The notes under the pieces are model-generated. The model had not been told where the DNA came from, made no database searches, and saw nothing but the letters and a program-made list of their open reading frames with translations. A program made the position numbers and the translations under genes. From Clostridia bacterium (GTDB lineage: Bacteria > Bacillota > Clostridia > Christensenellales > Borkfalkiaceae), in the NCBI GenBank assembly GCA_029066845.1, contig JAIEFR010000003.1:48676-112675 (forward strand): a stretch of DNA of 64,000 nucleotides, in the 5' to 3' direction. This document shows positions 42,662 to 52,188 of the stretch, in pieces (positions within the stretch are counted from its first letter, which is position 1; every line of letters begins with the position of its first letter).

Positions 42662-44014
42662 TCAGCCCTGAATACGGCGCGCAAGCGCAAACCTTATGAG
42701 CGCGTCCTTTTGGTTGCGGACGTTGCCTATCGCGCACTCGCCCAGGAGAAAATCCAGCGTTTTTGCCGTTTGGACGGGGGATATTCCCGCGTTAATGAGG
42801 TCGTCGCCGCGAACCGCAAGCTGTTTTTTGGTGAGAGGCACGCCCTCGTCAATCATCTTTGCGTAGATTTTCTGCCACTTGACTACGCACGGCGCAGTTG
42901 ACAAATCGTCCTTGCACGCAGAAAAATCAGCCTGCTTCAGGAGAAGAAGTTTATCCAGAACGTCGAGGTGCGCCACTATGAATTTGCGCACTTTGTTTTC
43001 GGAAGCCTCGCCCGAAAGGTCGTACATATGCAGTCTTACGAGGGTGCAGGTCAGCTCCGTCTGCCGCTTTGAAACGCGCAACCGTCTGCATATATCTTCC
43101 GCAATTCTCGCGCCCTCGTCCTCGTGACGGGCGAACCTGCCGAAGTTTATTTTGCAGTAGGGCTTGCCCACGTCGTGCAGAAGCGCGGCAAGGCGTATTT
43201 CGGGCGGAGCGTACGCCGCGCAGCGCAGGCTGTGTTCCAGTACGTCGTGCGCGTGGAAATCCTTGCGCTGTTCCATTCCGTCGCCCAGAGCCAGCTCGGG
43301 CAGTATGCGCGCGAGCACCCCGATTTTTTTTAGGAGCTTTAACCCCTCGTATTGAGCTTGCGCAACCCCGTATTTTATATCCGCGTGCAGGATTGCGTTC
43401 AGCTCCTCCCACACTCTTTCGGCGGCGATATCGTCTATGAGCGCGCAGTTCGCAATTGCGCCCTCAATACATTCCTCGGTCGGTGTGAAGCCCGTCTGCG
43501 CGGCTATGCGGCACAGGCGCACAAGCCTGAGTCCGTCCTCGCCGAAAACCTTGTTTGCATCGGATACCGTGGATATTGTGCGGCTCTCTATTTCGGCAAT
43601 ACCGCCGAGCGGGTCAACGAATTTTTGTGTGCGTATATCGTAGTAAACGGCGTTGCACTTGAAGTCACGGCGCAAAGCGTCCAGCCTTATATCTTCGGTG
43701 AAAAACACCTCCGCGGGGGAATGAACGCCGCGCACGTATTTATCCGTGCGGAAGGTTGTAAATTCGTAATCTTCCCCCTCGCAGGTCAGCCGCACCGTGC
43801 CCGTATTCTTATATACGGCGGTCACCGAAAACCCCAGTTCCTCTGCGGCGGCGGCAACCTCTCCCGCGCTTTCGGGCGAGCATATGTCCCAGTCGCGCCT
43901 GCCCGCAGGAGTCAGTCCCGCAAGAAAATCGCGGCATACTCCGCCCACTGCGTAGAGCGGTTTTTTCAGCGCGCCTGCAAGCGATATTAACTTTTGGGGG
44001 AGTAGGTTCATCAT
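42662..44014 (-). CDS. cca: CCA tRNA nucleotidyltransferase
   Basis: About 450 residues. The nucleotidyltransferase domain has the VGGVCRDFLAG loop and the metal-binding DWDIC. RRDFKCNAVYYD and the NTP-reading region EDGLRLVRLCRIAAQ follow. A C-terminal HD domain (HAHDVLEHSLRCA, AALLHDVGKP) suggests phosphatase activity. It adds or repairs the tRNA 3' CCA. The open frame begins at a TTG (44026), but the double ATG at 44014/44011 is more likely. No ribosome site is seen. Confidence 0.93.
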   Translation of the reverse strand: MMNLLPQKLISLAGALKKPLYAVGGVCRDFLAGLTPAGRRDWDICSPESAGEVAAAAEELGFSVTAVYKNTGTVRLTCEGEDYEFTTFRTDKYVRGVHSPAEVFFTEDIRLDALRRDFKCNAVYYDIRTQKFVDPLGGIAEIESRTISTVSDANKVFGEDGLRLVRLCRIAAQTGFTPTEECIEGAIANCALIDDIAAERVWEELNAILHADIKYGVAQAQYEGLKLLKKIGVLARILPELALGDGMEQRKDFHAHDVLEHSLRCAAYAPPEIRLAALLHDVGKPYCKINFGRFARHEDEGARIAEDICRRLRVSKRQTELTCTLVRLHMYDLSGEASENKVRKFIVAHLDVLDKLLLLKQADFSACKDDLSTAPCVVKWQKIYAKMIDEGVPLTKKQLAVRGDDLINAGISPVQTAKTLDFLLGECAIGNVRNQKDALIRFALARRIQG

Positions 44015-44061
44015 AAAATGCCGCAAATTGTATATTTTGTTAAAAATATTTTAGCTTAAAC

Positions 44062-44113
44062 ATTATAGCAAATTTATAAAACTATTGCAATCGCTGACAG
44101 AATAATGTATAAT
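44062..44113. promoter_or_regulatory. Divergent promoters sharing one palindromic -35 box
   Basis: TTGCAA (44085-44090) is its own reverse complement. Minus strand: 17 bases to TATAAT (44062-44067), for cca. Plus strand: 17 bases to TATAAT (44108-44113), for the lipid kinase operon. Both cannot be bound by polymerase at once. Confidence 0.75.
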
Positions 44114-44173
44114 ATTTTGTGAATTATACACTTTATGCCCGTCCGCGGGTGCGAAAAAAGCTACGGAGAGAAG

Positions 44174-45061
44174 ATGTATCACCTTATTGTTAACGGTTGT
44201 AATATCAACGAGAAAACTGAACATTACATAGATACCGTTAAAATGGTGTTCGGCGTTGCGGGCAAACAGCTTGCCGTGCACGTGACCGAGCACGCCGGGC
44301 ACGCGAGAGAGATTGCCGGCGAGGTGACCAGGAACGGAGCGTTTGCGCACATTGTCGCTATGGGCGGCGACGGCACTCTGCACGAAATTCTGAACGGCAT
44401 AGAGGATACCGAAAACTGCACCCTGGGACTTATCCCTCTGGGTACGGGCAACGACTTTGCAGAATCAGCTGGCATTCCGCTTGACGTAAAGACGGCGGCT
44501 GAAAATATCGCTTTCCGCGCGCCCAACTACATCGACTACATAGAAACCGAGGACGGACTGCGCAGCATAAACGCCGTGGGAACTGGCATAGACGTGGATG
44601 TTTTGAAGCGCGTGTATTCGGGCAAAAAGACGGGAAAGAAAAAATACTTTTCGGCGTTCTTAAAGAGCCTGAGGCACTATAAAGCTTCTTCCTACAAGGT
44701 GAGCTGGGACGACGGCGAGGAGCGCACGTATACGGGACTTATCGCCTGCCTCGGCAACGGCAGACAGATAGGCGGCGGCATAAAGCTCTTCCCCGACGCC
44801 GCTATCGACGACGGATATATGGATCTGCTCGTCGTGGACTACCTCTCTCGTTTCAGAACGCTGATTGCGTTTATAAAGCTGACGACGGGCAAGGTCAACA
44901 AGATCAAGGAAGTTACGCACGTCAAGTGCAAGACCGCACGCGTAGTGCCTCTTGAAGGCAGCGTACCCGTTCAGGCGGAGGGCGAAATTTACGAGGGCGT
45001 AACGCTGAACGCACACGTGGTATCGGGCAAACTCAAATTCTATCTTCCCAGAAATGATTGA
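44174..45061 (+). CDS. Diacylglycerol kinase-like lipid kinase (DagK/YegS family)
   Basis: 295 residues with the nucleotide-binding GGDGT (64-68) and GTGNDFA (90-96), then GLIACLGNGRQIGGG and a C-terminal beta domain ending in VQAEGEIY. The family phosphorylates diacylglycerol or related lipids to recycle membrane lipid. GGAGAG just before the ATG at 44174 fixes the start; the frame runs on to 44135. It overlaps the next gene by eight bases. Confidence 0.92.
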   Translation: MYHLIVNGCNINEKTEHYIDTVKMVFGVAGKQLAVHVTEHAGHAREIAGEVTRNGAFAHIVAMGGDGTLHEILNGIEDTENCTLGLIPLGTGNDFAESAGIPLDVKTAAENIAFRAPNYIDYIETEDGLRSINAVGTGIDVDVLKRVYSGKKTGKKKYFSAFLKSLRHYKASSYKVSWDDGEERTYTGLIACLGNGRQIGGGIKLFPDAAIDDGYMDLLVVDYLSRFRTLIAFIKLTTGKVNKIKEVTHVKCKTARVVPLEGSVPVQAEGEIYEGVTLNAHVVSGKLKFYLPRND

Positions 45062-46121
45062 AAAATATTACCGGCGGATAATCGACGGAGTTCCCTCCGC
45101 GGTATTCGTGACCGACCAAAATTTAAGAGCGGTGTTCTGTAACGCCAAATTTGCCGCGCTGTTCGGGCGCGGCTTTAAGCGCGCCACTTTGGGCGCCGCA
45201 GTGGGCTGTGCGGGCGACTGCAAGCGTTGCGGCAGAAGCGAGTGCGCCAAGGGCTGCACTCTGGTTTCGTCAATCGAGGACAGCTTTTACTCCTCCACCG
45301 AGGTTTCGCGCCGCGTATACATAAAGCTGGGCGGCGAGGAAAAGCGCGAGGTTTCCTTTACGCTTACCGTAAAGCCTTTGGGCGGCGGGCTGTGTATGGG
45401 CGTTATTGACGACGCGCTGGAGCTTGAAATCGCAAGGGAGCTGGTTGCCGCAAAGTCCATTCAGCAGCGGCTGTTGCCCGCGGGCAAATGGGCGGGAAGC
45501 AAGCGGTATTCCTATCTGTATATTCCCTGCCGCGAGATAGGCGGCGACCTGCCCGAGGTATTCACGGTAGGCTCGTCTGCGTGCGGCGTTATTGCCGACG
45601 TTTCGGGCAAGGGTATATCCGCGGGAATGTTGACGGCTTTCGTAAAAGCCGCATATGATAAACAGGCGTATTCCCCCGCTCAGGCAATATCCGCGCTTGC
45701 AAACAAATTTTCAGAGCTTAATCTGGACGAGCGCAACTACATAACCGTTGCCGCCGTGAGGATAGACAAGGAAAGTATAACTTATTCGATGGCGGGGCAT
45801 AACGTGCCCATACTTTTGAAGTCGGGCGGCGGCATTACGCGCATAGTTTTAAACTCCCCTCCCGTTGCAAACTGGTTTGACAACGCGGCGTATTTCGAGG
45901 ACAGCATACCGTATAAGAGCGGCGATATTCTCGTTTTACTTACCGACGGCGTGACCGAAAGCAAGAACAGGTTCGGCGAGATGTTCGGCGTGGACGGCGC
46001 GATGAAAACGCTTTCTGTTTCGCGCACGGGCGAGGAATTCATAAAAAATCTGGAAAGCAATTTAAAGAGCTTCTGCGGAGAACTGCACGACGACGTTACC
46101 GCAATAGCGTTTGATTTATAA
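45054..46121 (+). CDS. PAS-SpoIIE (PP2C-type) serine phosphatase with Cys cluster
   Basis: 355 residues. An N-terminal PAS-like sensor (about 5-125) has a Cys-rich loop, C52, C56, C59, C64 and C68, the pattern seen in PAS domains that may hold a metal or iron-sulphur centre. A helical linker (LVAAKSIQQRLLP) leads to an RsbU/SpoIIE phosphatase domain with EIGGDLPEVF, ADVSGKGISAGM and TDGVTESKN. It probably dephosphorylates an anti-anti-sigma protein in response to redox or metal state. No such target is nearby. Confidence 0.88.
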   Translation: MIEKYYRRIIDGVPSAVFVTDQNLRAVFCNAKFAALFGRGFKRATLGAAVGCAGDCKRCGRSECAKGCTLVSSIEDSFYSSTEVSRRVYIKLGGEEKREVSFTLTVKPLGGGLCMGVIDDALELEIARELVAAKSIQQRLLPAGKWAGSKRYSYLYIPCREIGGDLPEVFTVGSSACGVIADVSGKGISAGMLTAFVKAAYDKQAYSPAQAISALANKFSELNLDERNYITVAAVRIDKESITYSMAGHNVPILLKSGGGITRIVLNSPPVANWFDNAAYFEDSIPYKSGDILVLLTDGVTESKNRFGEMFGVDGAMKTLSVSRTGEEFIKNLESNLKSFCGELHDDVTAIAFDL

Positions 46122-46145
46122 ACAAAAAAGTCGGGAGGTTACATT

Positions 46146-47519
46146 ATGGAAGAGTTACAGGGCGTACTGCAACAGCTGTACGAACTAATAGAAAAAGACG
46201 TTCCCGACGCCGAGCTTGCCGAAAGCCTGAGCGACTACCACGAAGGCGACATTGCCGACATATACCCCCACCTGAGCGAAGAAGCGCGTAAGCGTCTGGC
46301 GCGCGTGCTTTCACCCGACGTACTGTCCGACGTGTTCAGTTATCTGGAAAACGCCGAAGACTATATCGAGGATATGGACACGGAACACGCCGCCGACATT
46401 ATCGAGTGTATGGACGCGGACGACGCGGTTGACCTTCTGGACGAACTCGAAGAGGACACCCGCGACGAAATTATAAAGCTGCTGGACGACGAAGCCGCCG
46501 AGGACATTAAGCTTATAAATTCCTACGAGGAAGACTCCGTCGGCAGCAGGATGACCACAAACTTTATACTCATAAAATCGGATATGAGCATAAAGGCGGC
46601 TATGAAGTCTATGGTAGAGCAAGCCGCCGAAAACGACAACGTTTCCACCATTTACGTTGAAGACGCCGGCGGGGCGTACTGCGGTGCTATAAATTTGCGC
46701 GACCTGATAGTTGCCAGGCAGAACATTCCGCTCGACGATATTATAATGAACTCCTACCCCTCCGTGTACGCTACCGAAAACATAGAGGAATGTATAGACA
46801 GACTTAAAGATTATCAGGAAGACTCCATTCCCGTGCTCGGCGCGAAAAACGAGGTGCTGGGCGTAATTACCTCCACCGACCTTATCGAAGCGGTTGACGA
46901 CCAGTTGGGCGACGACTATGCAAAGCTTGCAGGTCTTACCTCGGAAGACGATATGAAGGAGCCCATTCACCGCTCTATCATAAAGCGCATACCGTGGCTT
47001 CTGGTGCTGTTCTTCCTCGGGCTGGGCGTTTCCGCGGTTGTGGGAAGCTTTGAAAAAGTAATTGCAAGCCTGCCCTTTATAGTCAGCTTCCAGTCGCTGG
47101 TTTTAGATATGGCGGGTAACGTGGGAACGCAGTCGCTTGCGGTAACTATCCGCGTACTTTCGGACGAACGTATTACCGCCCGACAGACGTTTAAACTGCT
47201 ATGGAAGGAATCGCGCGTGGGGCTTATACTGGGATTAATGCTCGGCTCGCTATCCTGCGTACTCGTCGGCGCGTACCTGTGCATTACGGGAACGGCGGCA
47301 AACACGGCGTTTTTAACCTCCGGCTGCATAGGAATAGCTCTGCTGGTTGCAATGATTCTGTCAAGCTTTTTCGGCACGGTTATTCCCGTGTTCTTCAAAA
47401 AGATTAAGGTTGACCCCGCAGTCGCTTCCGGTCCGCTGATTACCACTATCAACGATCTGATAGCCGTCGTCACCTACTACGGACTTGCGTGGCTTTTAAT
47501 TATAAATCTCACGCTTTAA
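46146..47519 (+). CDS. mgtE: Magnesium transporter MgtE
   Basis: 457 residues in the usual order. An acidic N-domain of helical repeats (EHAADIIECMDADDAVDLL) is followed by two CBS domains (about 130-255) and five spans, with GNVGTQSLAVTIR and the ion-pathway segment DPAVASGPLITTINDL. Channel opening is normally controlled by magnesium at the N and CBS domains. GGGAGG precedes the ATG. A hairpin terminator follows. Confidence 0.96.
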   Translation: MEELQGVLQQLYELIEKDVPDAELAESLSDYHEGDIADIYPHLSEEARKRLARVLSPDVLSDVFSYLENAEDYIEDMDTEHAADIIECMDADDAVDLLDELEEDTRDEIIKLLDDEAAEDIKLINSYEEDSVGSRMTTNFILIKSDMSIKAAMKSMVEQAAENDNVSTIYVEDAGGAYCGAINLRDLIVARQNIPLDDIIMNSYPSVYATENIEECIDRLKDYQEDSIPVLGAKNEVLGVITSTDLIEAVDDQLGDDYAKLAGLTSEDDMKEPIHRSIIKRIPWLLVLFFLGLGVSAVVGSFEKVIASLPFIVSFQSLVLDMAGNVGTQSLAVTIRVLSDERITARQTFKLLWKESRVGLILGLMLGSLSCVLVGAYLCITGTAANTAFLTSGCIGIALLVAMILSSFFGTVIPVFFKKIKVDPAVASGPLITTINDLIAVVTYYGLAWLLIINLTL

Positions 47520-47538
47520 AATTTATTCGGAAAATATA

Positions 47539-47574
47539 AGCCCGCTATACTCCGTTTGCGAAGTATAGCGGGCT
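47539..47574. terminator. Terminator between mgtE and the LiaR-like gene
   Basis: AGCCCGCTATACT (47539-47551) pairs exactly with AGTATAGCGGGCT (47562-47574); T-rich flanks on both sides suit both convergent genes. Confidence 0.85.
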
Positions 47575-47591
47575 GTTTATTTTAATTTAAA

Positions 47592-48230
47592 TTACACGAT
47601 TTCCTTTATTTTGGCGATAGCCGCGGTACGGTTTTCCACGCCCAGTTTTAAATATATGGTGCTTATATAGTTGCGCGACGTGCCGTCCGAAAGCTTGAGC
47701 GCGGACGCAATCTGTCTGTTGGTAAAGCCCTCTAAAATCATCATTGCAATGCCCGCTTCCCTGTCCGAAAGACCGTAGGCGCGCTTCAGTTTAATTTCCC
47801 TGTCGCTGGAAACCATAAGCGCGGCGTCGGTAATCTTTTTGGCTATCTTGGAAGGCAGTATGGTGTCGCCCGCGTACGCGTTGCGGATAGCGTCAATAAG
47901 CGCAGTGGAGCCTATATCCTTTAAAAGGTAACCGCTTGCGCCGTTGTTGATTGCCGACAGGATATAGTCGCTGTCGTCGAAGGTTGTCAGAATTATTATC
48001 TTGCAGTCGGGCAGCGCTTCCTTTATCTTTTTGGTTGCCGCAACGCCGTTCATATTGGGCATACGGATGTCCATAAGCACGACATCGGGTTTAAGACTTT
48101 CGGCAAGCACAACCGCCTCCACGCCGTCGCCGGCAACGCCCACCACGGTTATGTCGCCGCTCGTTTCAAGCACGCTTTTAATTCCCTCCGCCAGAATAAT
48201 CTGGTCGTCTACAAGCATTACCTTAATCAC
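47592..48230 (-). CDS. NarL/LiaR-family response regulator
   Basis: 212 residues. The receiver has D8/D9, phospho-acceptor D54 (VVLMDIRMPNM) and K104-region KDIG. A LuxR-type helix-turn-helix follows (LSDREAGIAMMILEGFTNRQIASALKLSDGTSRNYISTIY). The start is GTG at 48230, overlapping the kinase stop (GTGA) with AAGGAG seven bases before; the long frame to 48389 is only kinase sequence in another frame. Confidence 0.93.
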   Translation of the reverse strand: MIKVMLVDDQIILAEGIKSVLETSGDITVVGVAGDGVEAVVLAESLKPDVVLMDIRMPNMNGVAATKKIKEALPDCKIIILTTFDDSDYILSAINNGASGYLLKDIGSTALIDAIRNAYAGDTILPSKIAKKITDAALMVSSDREIKLKRAYGLSDREAGIAMMILEGFTNRQIASALKLSDGTSRNYISTIYLKLGVENRTAAIAKIKEIV

Positions 48231-49471
48231 TCTTTTTCTCCTTGATTTTCCTCTGCTTTGATTTTTATGTTTATCTCGCAGCCGTCGCCGCTTTCGCTTT
48301 CGAATACTATTCCGCCGCCGTACTGCGCCGCCTTTTCCCTTATGCCGCGTATGCCGAAGCCTTCCTTGAAATCCTGCGGAAGTCCGCATCCGTTATCCGA
48401 CACGGTCAAGGTGACGAAGCCGTCGTTTTCGGACAGCTCCACGTAAAACGCCTTTGCTCCGCCGTGCCGCATACCGTTGGAAAGACATTCCTTTAAACTG
48501 TTTGCAATAAACCTGCGCCTGCTGGGTATGAGCTCGGTTTCGCATATATCGTACCTGACTATGACGTCCGTGCCGTCCATAGTCTGGGCGATGATTTCTT
48601 CAAGCTCCTCCTTTAAGCTGCGCGCCGCGTTGCGCCCCGCCAGAAGGTGAACGCTGTCCCTCATCTGTTCGAGCGCGTTCTTCGCCTGTATGTTTGCGGC
48701 TATTATCTTCGCCTTTGCGTCCTCGGGGTCGGAATCTATCAGAAGCTTTGCCGCTTCGGTCTGCATTATCACCGCCGTCATAGAGTGCCCCGCGTTGTCG
48801 TGTATGTCGCGCGCAATGCGGTTGCGCTCCTTGAATACCGCCGTTTCCTCCAGCTCGCCGTACGCCTCTTCAAGCTGCTTTTTGCTCTCGTCCGCTTCCC
48901 TCAACGCCTCCTTCAATCTGACGTTGGTGCGGTAGAAACCGAAGCATATGTTGGCGACGACAAAGTGCACCGCAAGGGTGATAAGCCCGACGACGCACGC
49001 GGCTATAATCTGTATAATTTCACTATACGTTACCCCGCGCATATTCAGCCAAACCCAGCCTATAACGCTAGTCACTATATACAGAATACAGCTCGATACG
49101 AACACTATAATTTTGGTCTTCATATCCACGACGTTCAGGTAGAACAGCGAAAGGAAAACGCAGTACAGACCCGCAAGATAGGTATTGCCCGTAATCGCGC
49201 ATATGAACAGCAGGAACACGAAGTCGAAGCAGTAAACGGTTATCCGCGCCTTCATATGCTTGACGTAGAAGTACTCCACGAAAAACAGCACGTCGAGCAC
49301 GACCGAACAACCGACCAGCGAGCCGATTTTCCAGGCGTCGGGCATAGGCTCCAGATTGGCGTACTGCGCGCATATTATGACCTCGAATACAATTAAAATA
49401 ACGCCTATGCACAGCCCGACTATCTGCGTGAACTTAGCGGTATTATTTAAAAACCTGTTGTTATTCTCCAT
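48227..49471 (-). CDS. HisKA_3-type sensor histidine kinase (LiaS/DesK-like)
   Basis: 414 residues. Six spans (about 15-180) with little extracellular sequence precede a coiled coil and the dimerisation helix ERNRIARDIHDNAGH with H224. The ATPase domain has SNGMRHGGA and DNGCGLP...GFGIRGIREKA. GGTGGGA before the ATG at 49471 sets the start, inside the last codons of the RadC-like gene. Its partner regulator overlaps its stop codon. It probably senses membrane state. Confidence 0.92.
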   Translation of the reverse strand: MENNNRFLNNTAKFTQIVGLCIGVILIVFEVIICAQYANLEPMPDAWKIGSLVGCSVVLDVLFFVEYFYVKHMKARITVYCFDFVFLLFICAITGNTYLAGLYCVFLSLFYLNVVDMKTKIIVFVSSCILYIVTSVIGWVWLNMRGVTYSEIIQIIAACVVGLITLAVHFVVANICFGFYRTNVRLKEALREADESKKQLEEAYGELEETAVFKERNRIARDIHDNAGHSMTAVIMQTEAAKLLIDSDPEDAKAKIIAANIQAKNALEQMRDSVHLLAGRNAARSLKEELEEIIAQTMDGTDVIVRYDICETELIPSRRRFIANSLKECLSNGMRHGGAKAFYVELSENDGFVTLTVSDNGCGLPQDFKEGFGIRGIREKAAQYGGGIVFESESGDGCEINIKIKAEENQGEKE

Positions 49472-50132
49472 AATTCCCACCTGCACAGCGCGCACCGAAA
49501 ACACTTCTGTCCGCCATCTTGTAGCTGTAAATTTCGCCCTCTCCCGAAACCACGCAGTAATCGAAAAACCGCACGCCGCATAGCCTTGCTATTTCGTTTA
49601 TCCTCGCCGCAAGCTTATCGTCGCTTTCGTTCGGAGTACAGTCGCCCGCGCGCCTTGCGGCAACGAACAATCCGTAAGGCTTGTGGACGGAAAGCAGCTT
49701 CAATATTTTGTTGTCCGAAACGTCCTTTGCAAACGCGCACATACGCCTGACTCTGCCGTCCTTATCGACCATACAGAATTCAATTTGCCCGCTTTCGGAA
49801 ACGGGGCGCATCGCCAAAAAGCTTTTGAACTGCGCGGTGTTGTTGAGTACGGCAAAGCTGTTGCAACCGCCAACGCGCGCGAACACCTTTCCCACGACGG
49901 CAAGGTATTCCGCCATATTTTTGCCCACGCCGTCCACTTCGGTAAGCTTATCAACGTCGGCTGAAAGAACGCCGCCGAGTCCGCCGAAACGCTCTATAAG
50001 CGCGTGCGCGGTTGCATTTAAATCTCTGCGGGGACAGGCGTTGAACAGCAGAATTTCCAGAAGCTCGTGCTCGTATATCACTCCGCCGCCTACAACCTTT
50101 GCGGCAAGCCTGCTCCTGTGTCCTTCGTGCAT
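49461..50132 (-). CDS. RadC-like protein with a degenerate metal site
   Basis: About 223 residues. N-terminal helix-hairpin-helix region (LLEILLFNACPRRDLNATAHALIERFGGL, DGVGKNMAEYL) and a C-terminal JAB/MPN fold. The usual HNHPSG zinc motif is replaced by AARRAGDC, so the metal-dependent peptidase-like site is probably lost. GGGAGA seven bases before the ATG at 50132 sets the start. A second RadC at 55289-55942 keeps the HNH. The gene overlaps the sensor kinase gene. Confidence 0.85.
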   Translation of the reverse strand: MHEGHRSRLAAKVVGGGVIYEHELLEILLFNACPRRDLNATAHALIERFGGLGGVLSADVDKLTEVDGVGKNMAEYLAVVGKVFARVGGCNSFAVLNNTAQFKSFLAMRPVSESGQIEFCMVDKDGRVRRMCAFAKDVSDNKILKLLSVHKPYGLFVAARRAGDCTPNESDDKLAARINEIARLCGVRFFDYCVVSGEGEIYSYKMADRSVFGARCAGGNYGE

Positions 50133-50244
50133 TGCTGAATCTCCCGTAAATCGGCTTTGTGCGCAAAAAAAGTTTTTTTGCAAAACCCTGTATTTTTATT
50201 TTACCATAAAAATAAAAAAGAGTATAATAAATTCGAGGTTATTT

Positions 50245-51501
50245 ATGAAAAACTATTTTGACGACGTTGTGAAGAATCTTTCGCAGCTTATCAAATTCGA
50301 TTCGTCGCAGGCGCCCGCAACCGAGGGCAAGCCCTTCGGCGAAACAAACGCGCGTTGTCTGGACTTCTACCTGTCGCTTGCCTCCTTTCTCGGGTTCGAC
50401 GTGAAGAATTACGACAACTATATCGGCGAAGTGAAATTCGGCTCCGGCGAAGACTTTGCGGTGCTTGCCCACCTTGACGTGGTGCCCGCGGGCGGCGGCT
50501 GGACGCACGATCCCTTCGGCGGCGAGGTTGACAGGGAAAGCGGCAGAATCTGGGGCAGGGGCGCAATGGACGACAAGGGTCCCGCCATTATCGCCCTTTA
50601 CGCTTTAAAAGCTCTTAAAGACGAGGGCTTTAAACCCAAGAAGTGCATCAAGCTTATAGTCGGCTGCAACGAGGAATCGGGCTGGGCGTGCATAGACCAT
50701 TACAACAAGGTTGCCAAGATGCCCGAAACGGGGATTTCGCCCGACGCGGACTTCCCCGTAATCTACGCTGAAAAGGGCATACTGCATATTAAGATGCAGT
50801 TCGCCGCGCCCAACGCAAAGTTCAAGGGGCTTAAAGGCGGCGGCAGTGCGAATATGGTTTGCGACTACTGCGAGGCGTACGCAGACGAAAACAACGCGCT
50901 TTTGGAGCAGTTGGGGCTCGAATATACCGCGGGCAAGGTAATTTCGCGCGGAAAGAGCGCGCACGGCTCCACCCCCGAAAAGGGCGTGAACGCAATAGAA
51001 AAAATACTCGACTATCTGGGACTGAGCGAAATCAAACGCCTGCTCTTCGTCGAAAAACTCGGGCTTGTCAACTTCGAGGACGAAACGGGCAAGCTTACCT
51101 TATCGCCCGACGTTATTGAGCAGATTGACGACAAGATTTTCGTGACCTGCGACATACGCTATCCTGCCACCTACAAGCTCGAAGACGTGCTCGGCGTCCT
51201 CGACAAAAGCGGCATATCTTACGAACGGCTGCACGAGCAGGCTCCCCTCTTCAACGACAAGAACGGCAAGCTCGTTACCACGCTTTTAAACGTTTACAAC
51301 GAGGTTACGGGCAAGAACGCACAGCCCGTTGCAATCGGCGGCGGCACGTACGCGCGCGCACTCAGATGCGGTGCGGCGTTCGGGCCCGAGGAGGACGGCG
51401 AAGAAAGCACCATTCACCAGCCCGACGAATACATAACGTTTGAAAAGATTAAAAAGTGTTTTAAGATTTATAAACTCGCACTCGAAAGGCTGTGCTCCTG
51501 A
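50245..51501 (+). CDS. PepV-like M20 dipeptidase
   Basis: 418 residues. Metal ligands by family comparison are H76 (AHLDVVP), the bridging D109 (GAMDDKGP) and the catalytic E143/E144 (CNEESG). The C-terminal GGGTYARALRCGAAFGPE and HQPDEYI supply the remaining ligand histidine. It probably removes residues from short peptides, including beta-Ala or D-amino acid dipeptides. The open frame extends far upstream, but GAGG and ATG at 50245 with a TATAAT (50223-50228) fix the start. Confidence 0.93.
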   Translation: MKNYFDDVVKNLSQLIKFDSSQAPATEGKPFGETNARCLDFYLSLASFLGFDVKNYDNYIGEVKFGSGEDFAVLAHLDVVPAGGGWTHDPFGGEVDRESGRIWGRGAMDDKGPAIIALYALKALKDEGFKPKKCIKLIVGCNEESGWACIDHYNKVAKMPETGISPDADFPVIYAEKGILHIKMQFAAPNAKFKGLKGGGSANMVCDYCEAYADENNALLEQLGLEYTAGKVISRGKSAHGSTPEKGVNAIEKILDYLGLSEIKRLLFVEKLGLVNFEDETGKLTLSPDVIEQIDDKIFVTCDIRYPATYKLEDVLGVLDKSGISYERLHEQAPLFNDKNGKLVTTLLNVYNEVTGKNAQPVAIGGGTYARALRCGAAFGPEEDGEESTIHQPDEYITFEKIKKCFKIYKLALERLCS

Positions 51502-51510
51502 GAACGGAAA

Positions 51511-51545
51511 GCGCCGCGGCAGATTTGCCGCGGCGCATTTTTTTA
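51511..51545 (+). terminator. Terminator of the dipeptidase gene
   Basis: An 11-bp stem, GCGCCGCGGCA (51511-51521) with TGCCGCGGCGC (51526-51536), then eight T. Confidence 0.9.
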
Positions 51546-52166
51546 TTCTTCTTTATTGTCCGTAATATCCGTAAACGGTTCGGCGGGTTCGACGCTGTCG
51601 GATGCCGTCGGCTCGGGAGTCTGCACGGGCGGCTGAACGGTAACCTGCGTACCCCCTGCGACCGGTCTGCCCAAAAGCATACGAATAGTATTCAGCTCGG
51701 ATAACGGCAGGGCGTTTTTATCCACCGCAATAGCTGTCACGCGCGTATTGTATAGAAACAAATAACTTTTTGTTTCTCTGATTCTTAAAAGCCACTTATA
51801 ATATACTTTGTTTGTTGAAGTTAGTTCGCCGTCCGTATACTCGTATTCCATAAGGTAACCGTTGAAGAATTCAACTTCTTCCACACGGTTCATTTTTACA
51901 GCAGCTCTATTGAAATTTTTGTAATATATAAGGAAGAAGATTCCGAGGAAAATAATAGCCACACCAGCCGCTAACACAACCGTTCCGGAAGTTATATCCT
52001 CTCCCTTATAGATATCCACGCCAAGCCCGAGTATCCCCAACGGCGCCAACAGCGCGCCTATAATAATGTATGCAATACACTGCTTTCGCAATTTACCGTT
52101 TAATTCAATGTATAGCTTTTCGTCCAGATTAGTGCTGGTCTTTATCGTTCCTCTTTCGGTTATCAC
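51543..52166 (-). CDS. YcxB-like membrane protein
   Basis: 207 residues. Two membrane spans (about 30-50 and 63-82) are followed by a soluble domain with the YcxB-like ending TAIAVDKNALPLSELNTIRMLLG and a Pro/Glu-rich tail. Function of the family is unknown. It starts at GTG 52166 with GGAG upstream and follows the GDSL hydrolase gene on the same strand. Confidence 0.75.
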   Translation of the reverse strand: MITERGTIKTSTNLDEKLYIELNGKLRKQCIAYIIIGALLAPLGILGLGVDIYKGEDITSGTVVLAAGVAIIFLGIFFLIYYKNFNRAAVKMNRVEEVEFFNGYLMEYEYTDGELTSTNKVYYKWLLRIRETKSYLFLYNTRVTAIAVDKNALPLSELNTIRMLLGRPVAGGTQVTVQPPVQTPEPTASDSVEPAEPFTDITDNKEE

Positions 52167-52188
52167 GGCGGTTACTCCCTTAATATGC

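Noticed and set aside
48231..48389. N-terminal extension of the LiaR-like regulator
   Set aside because: Arg/Lys-rich reading of the kinase gene in another frame; the GTG at 48230 has the ribosome site.
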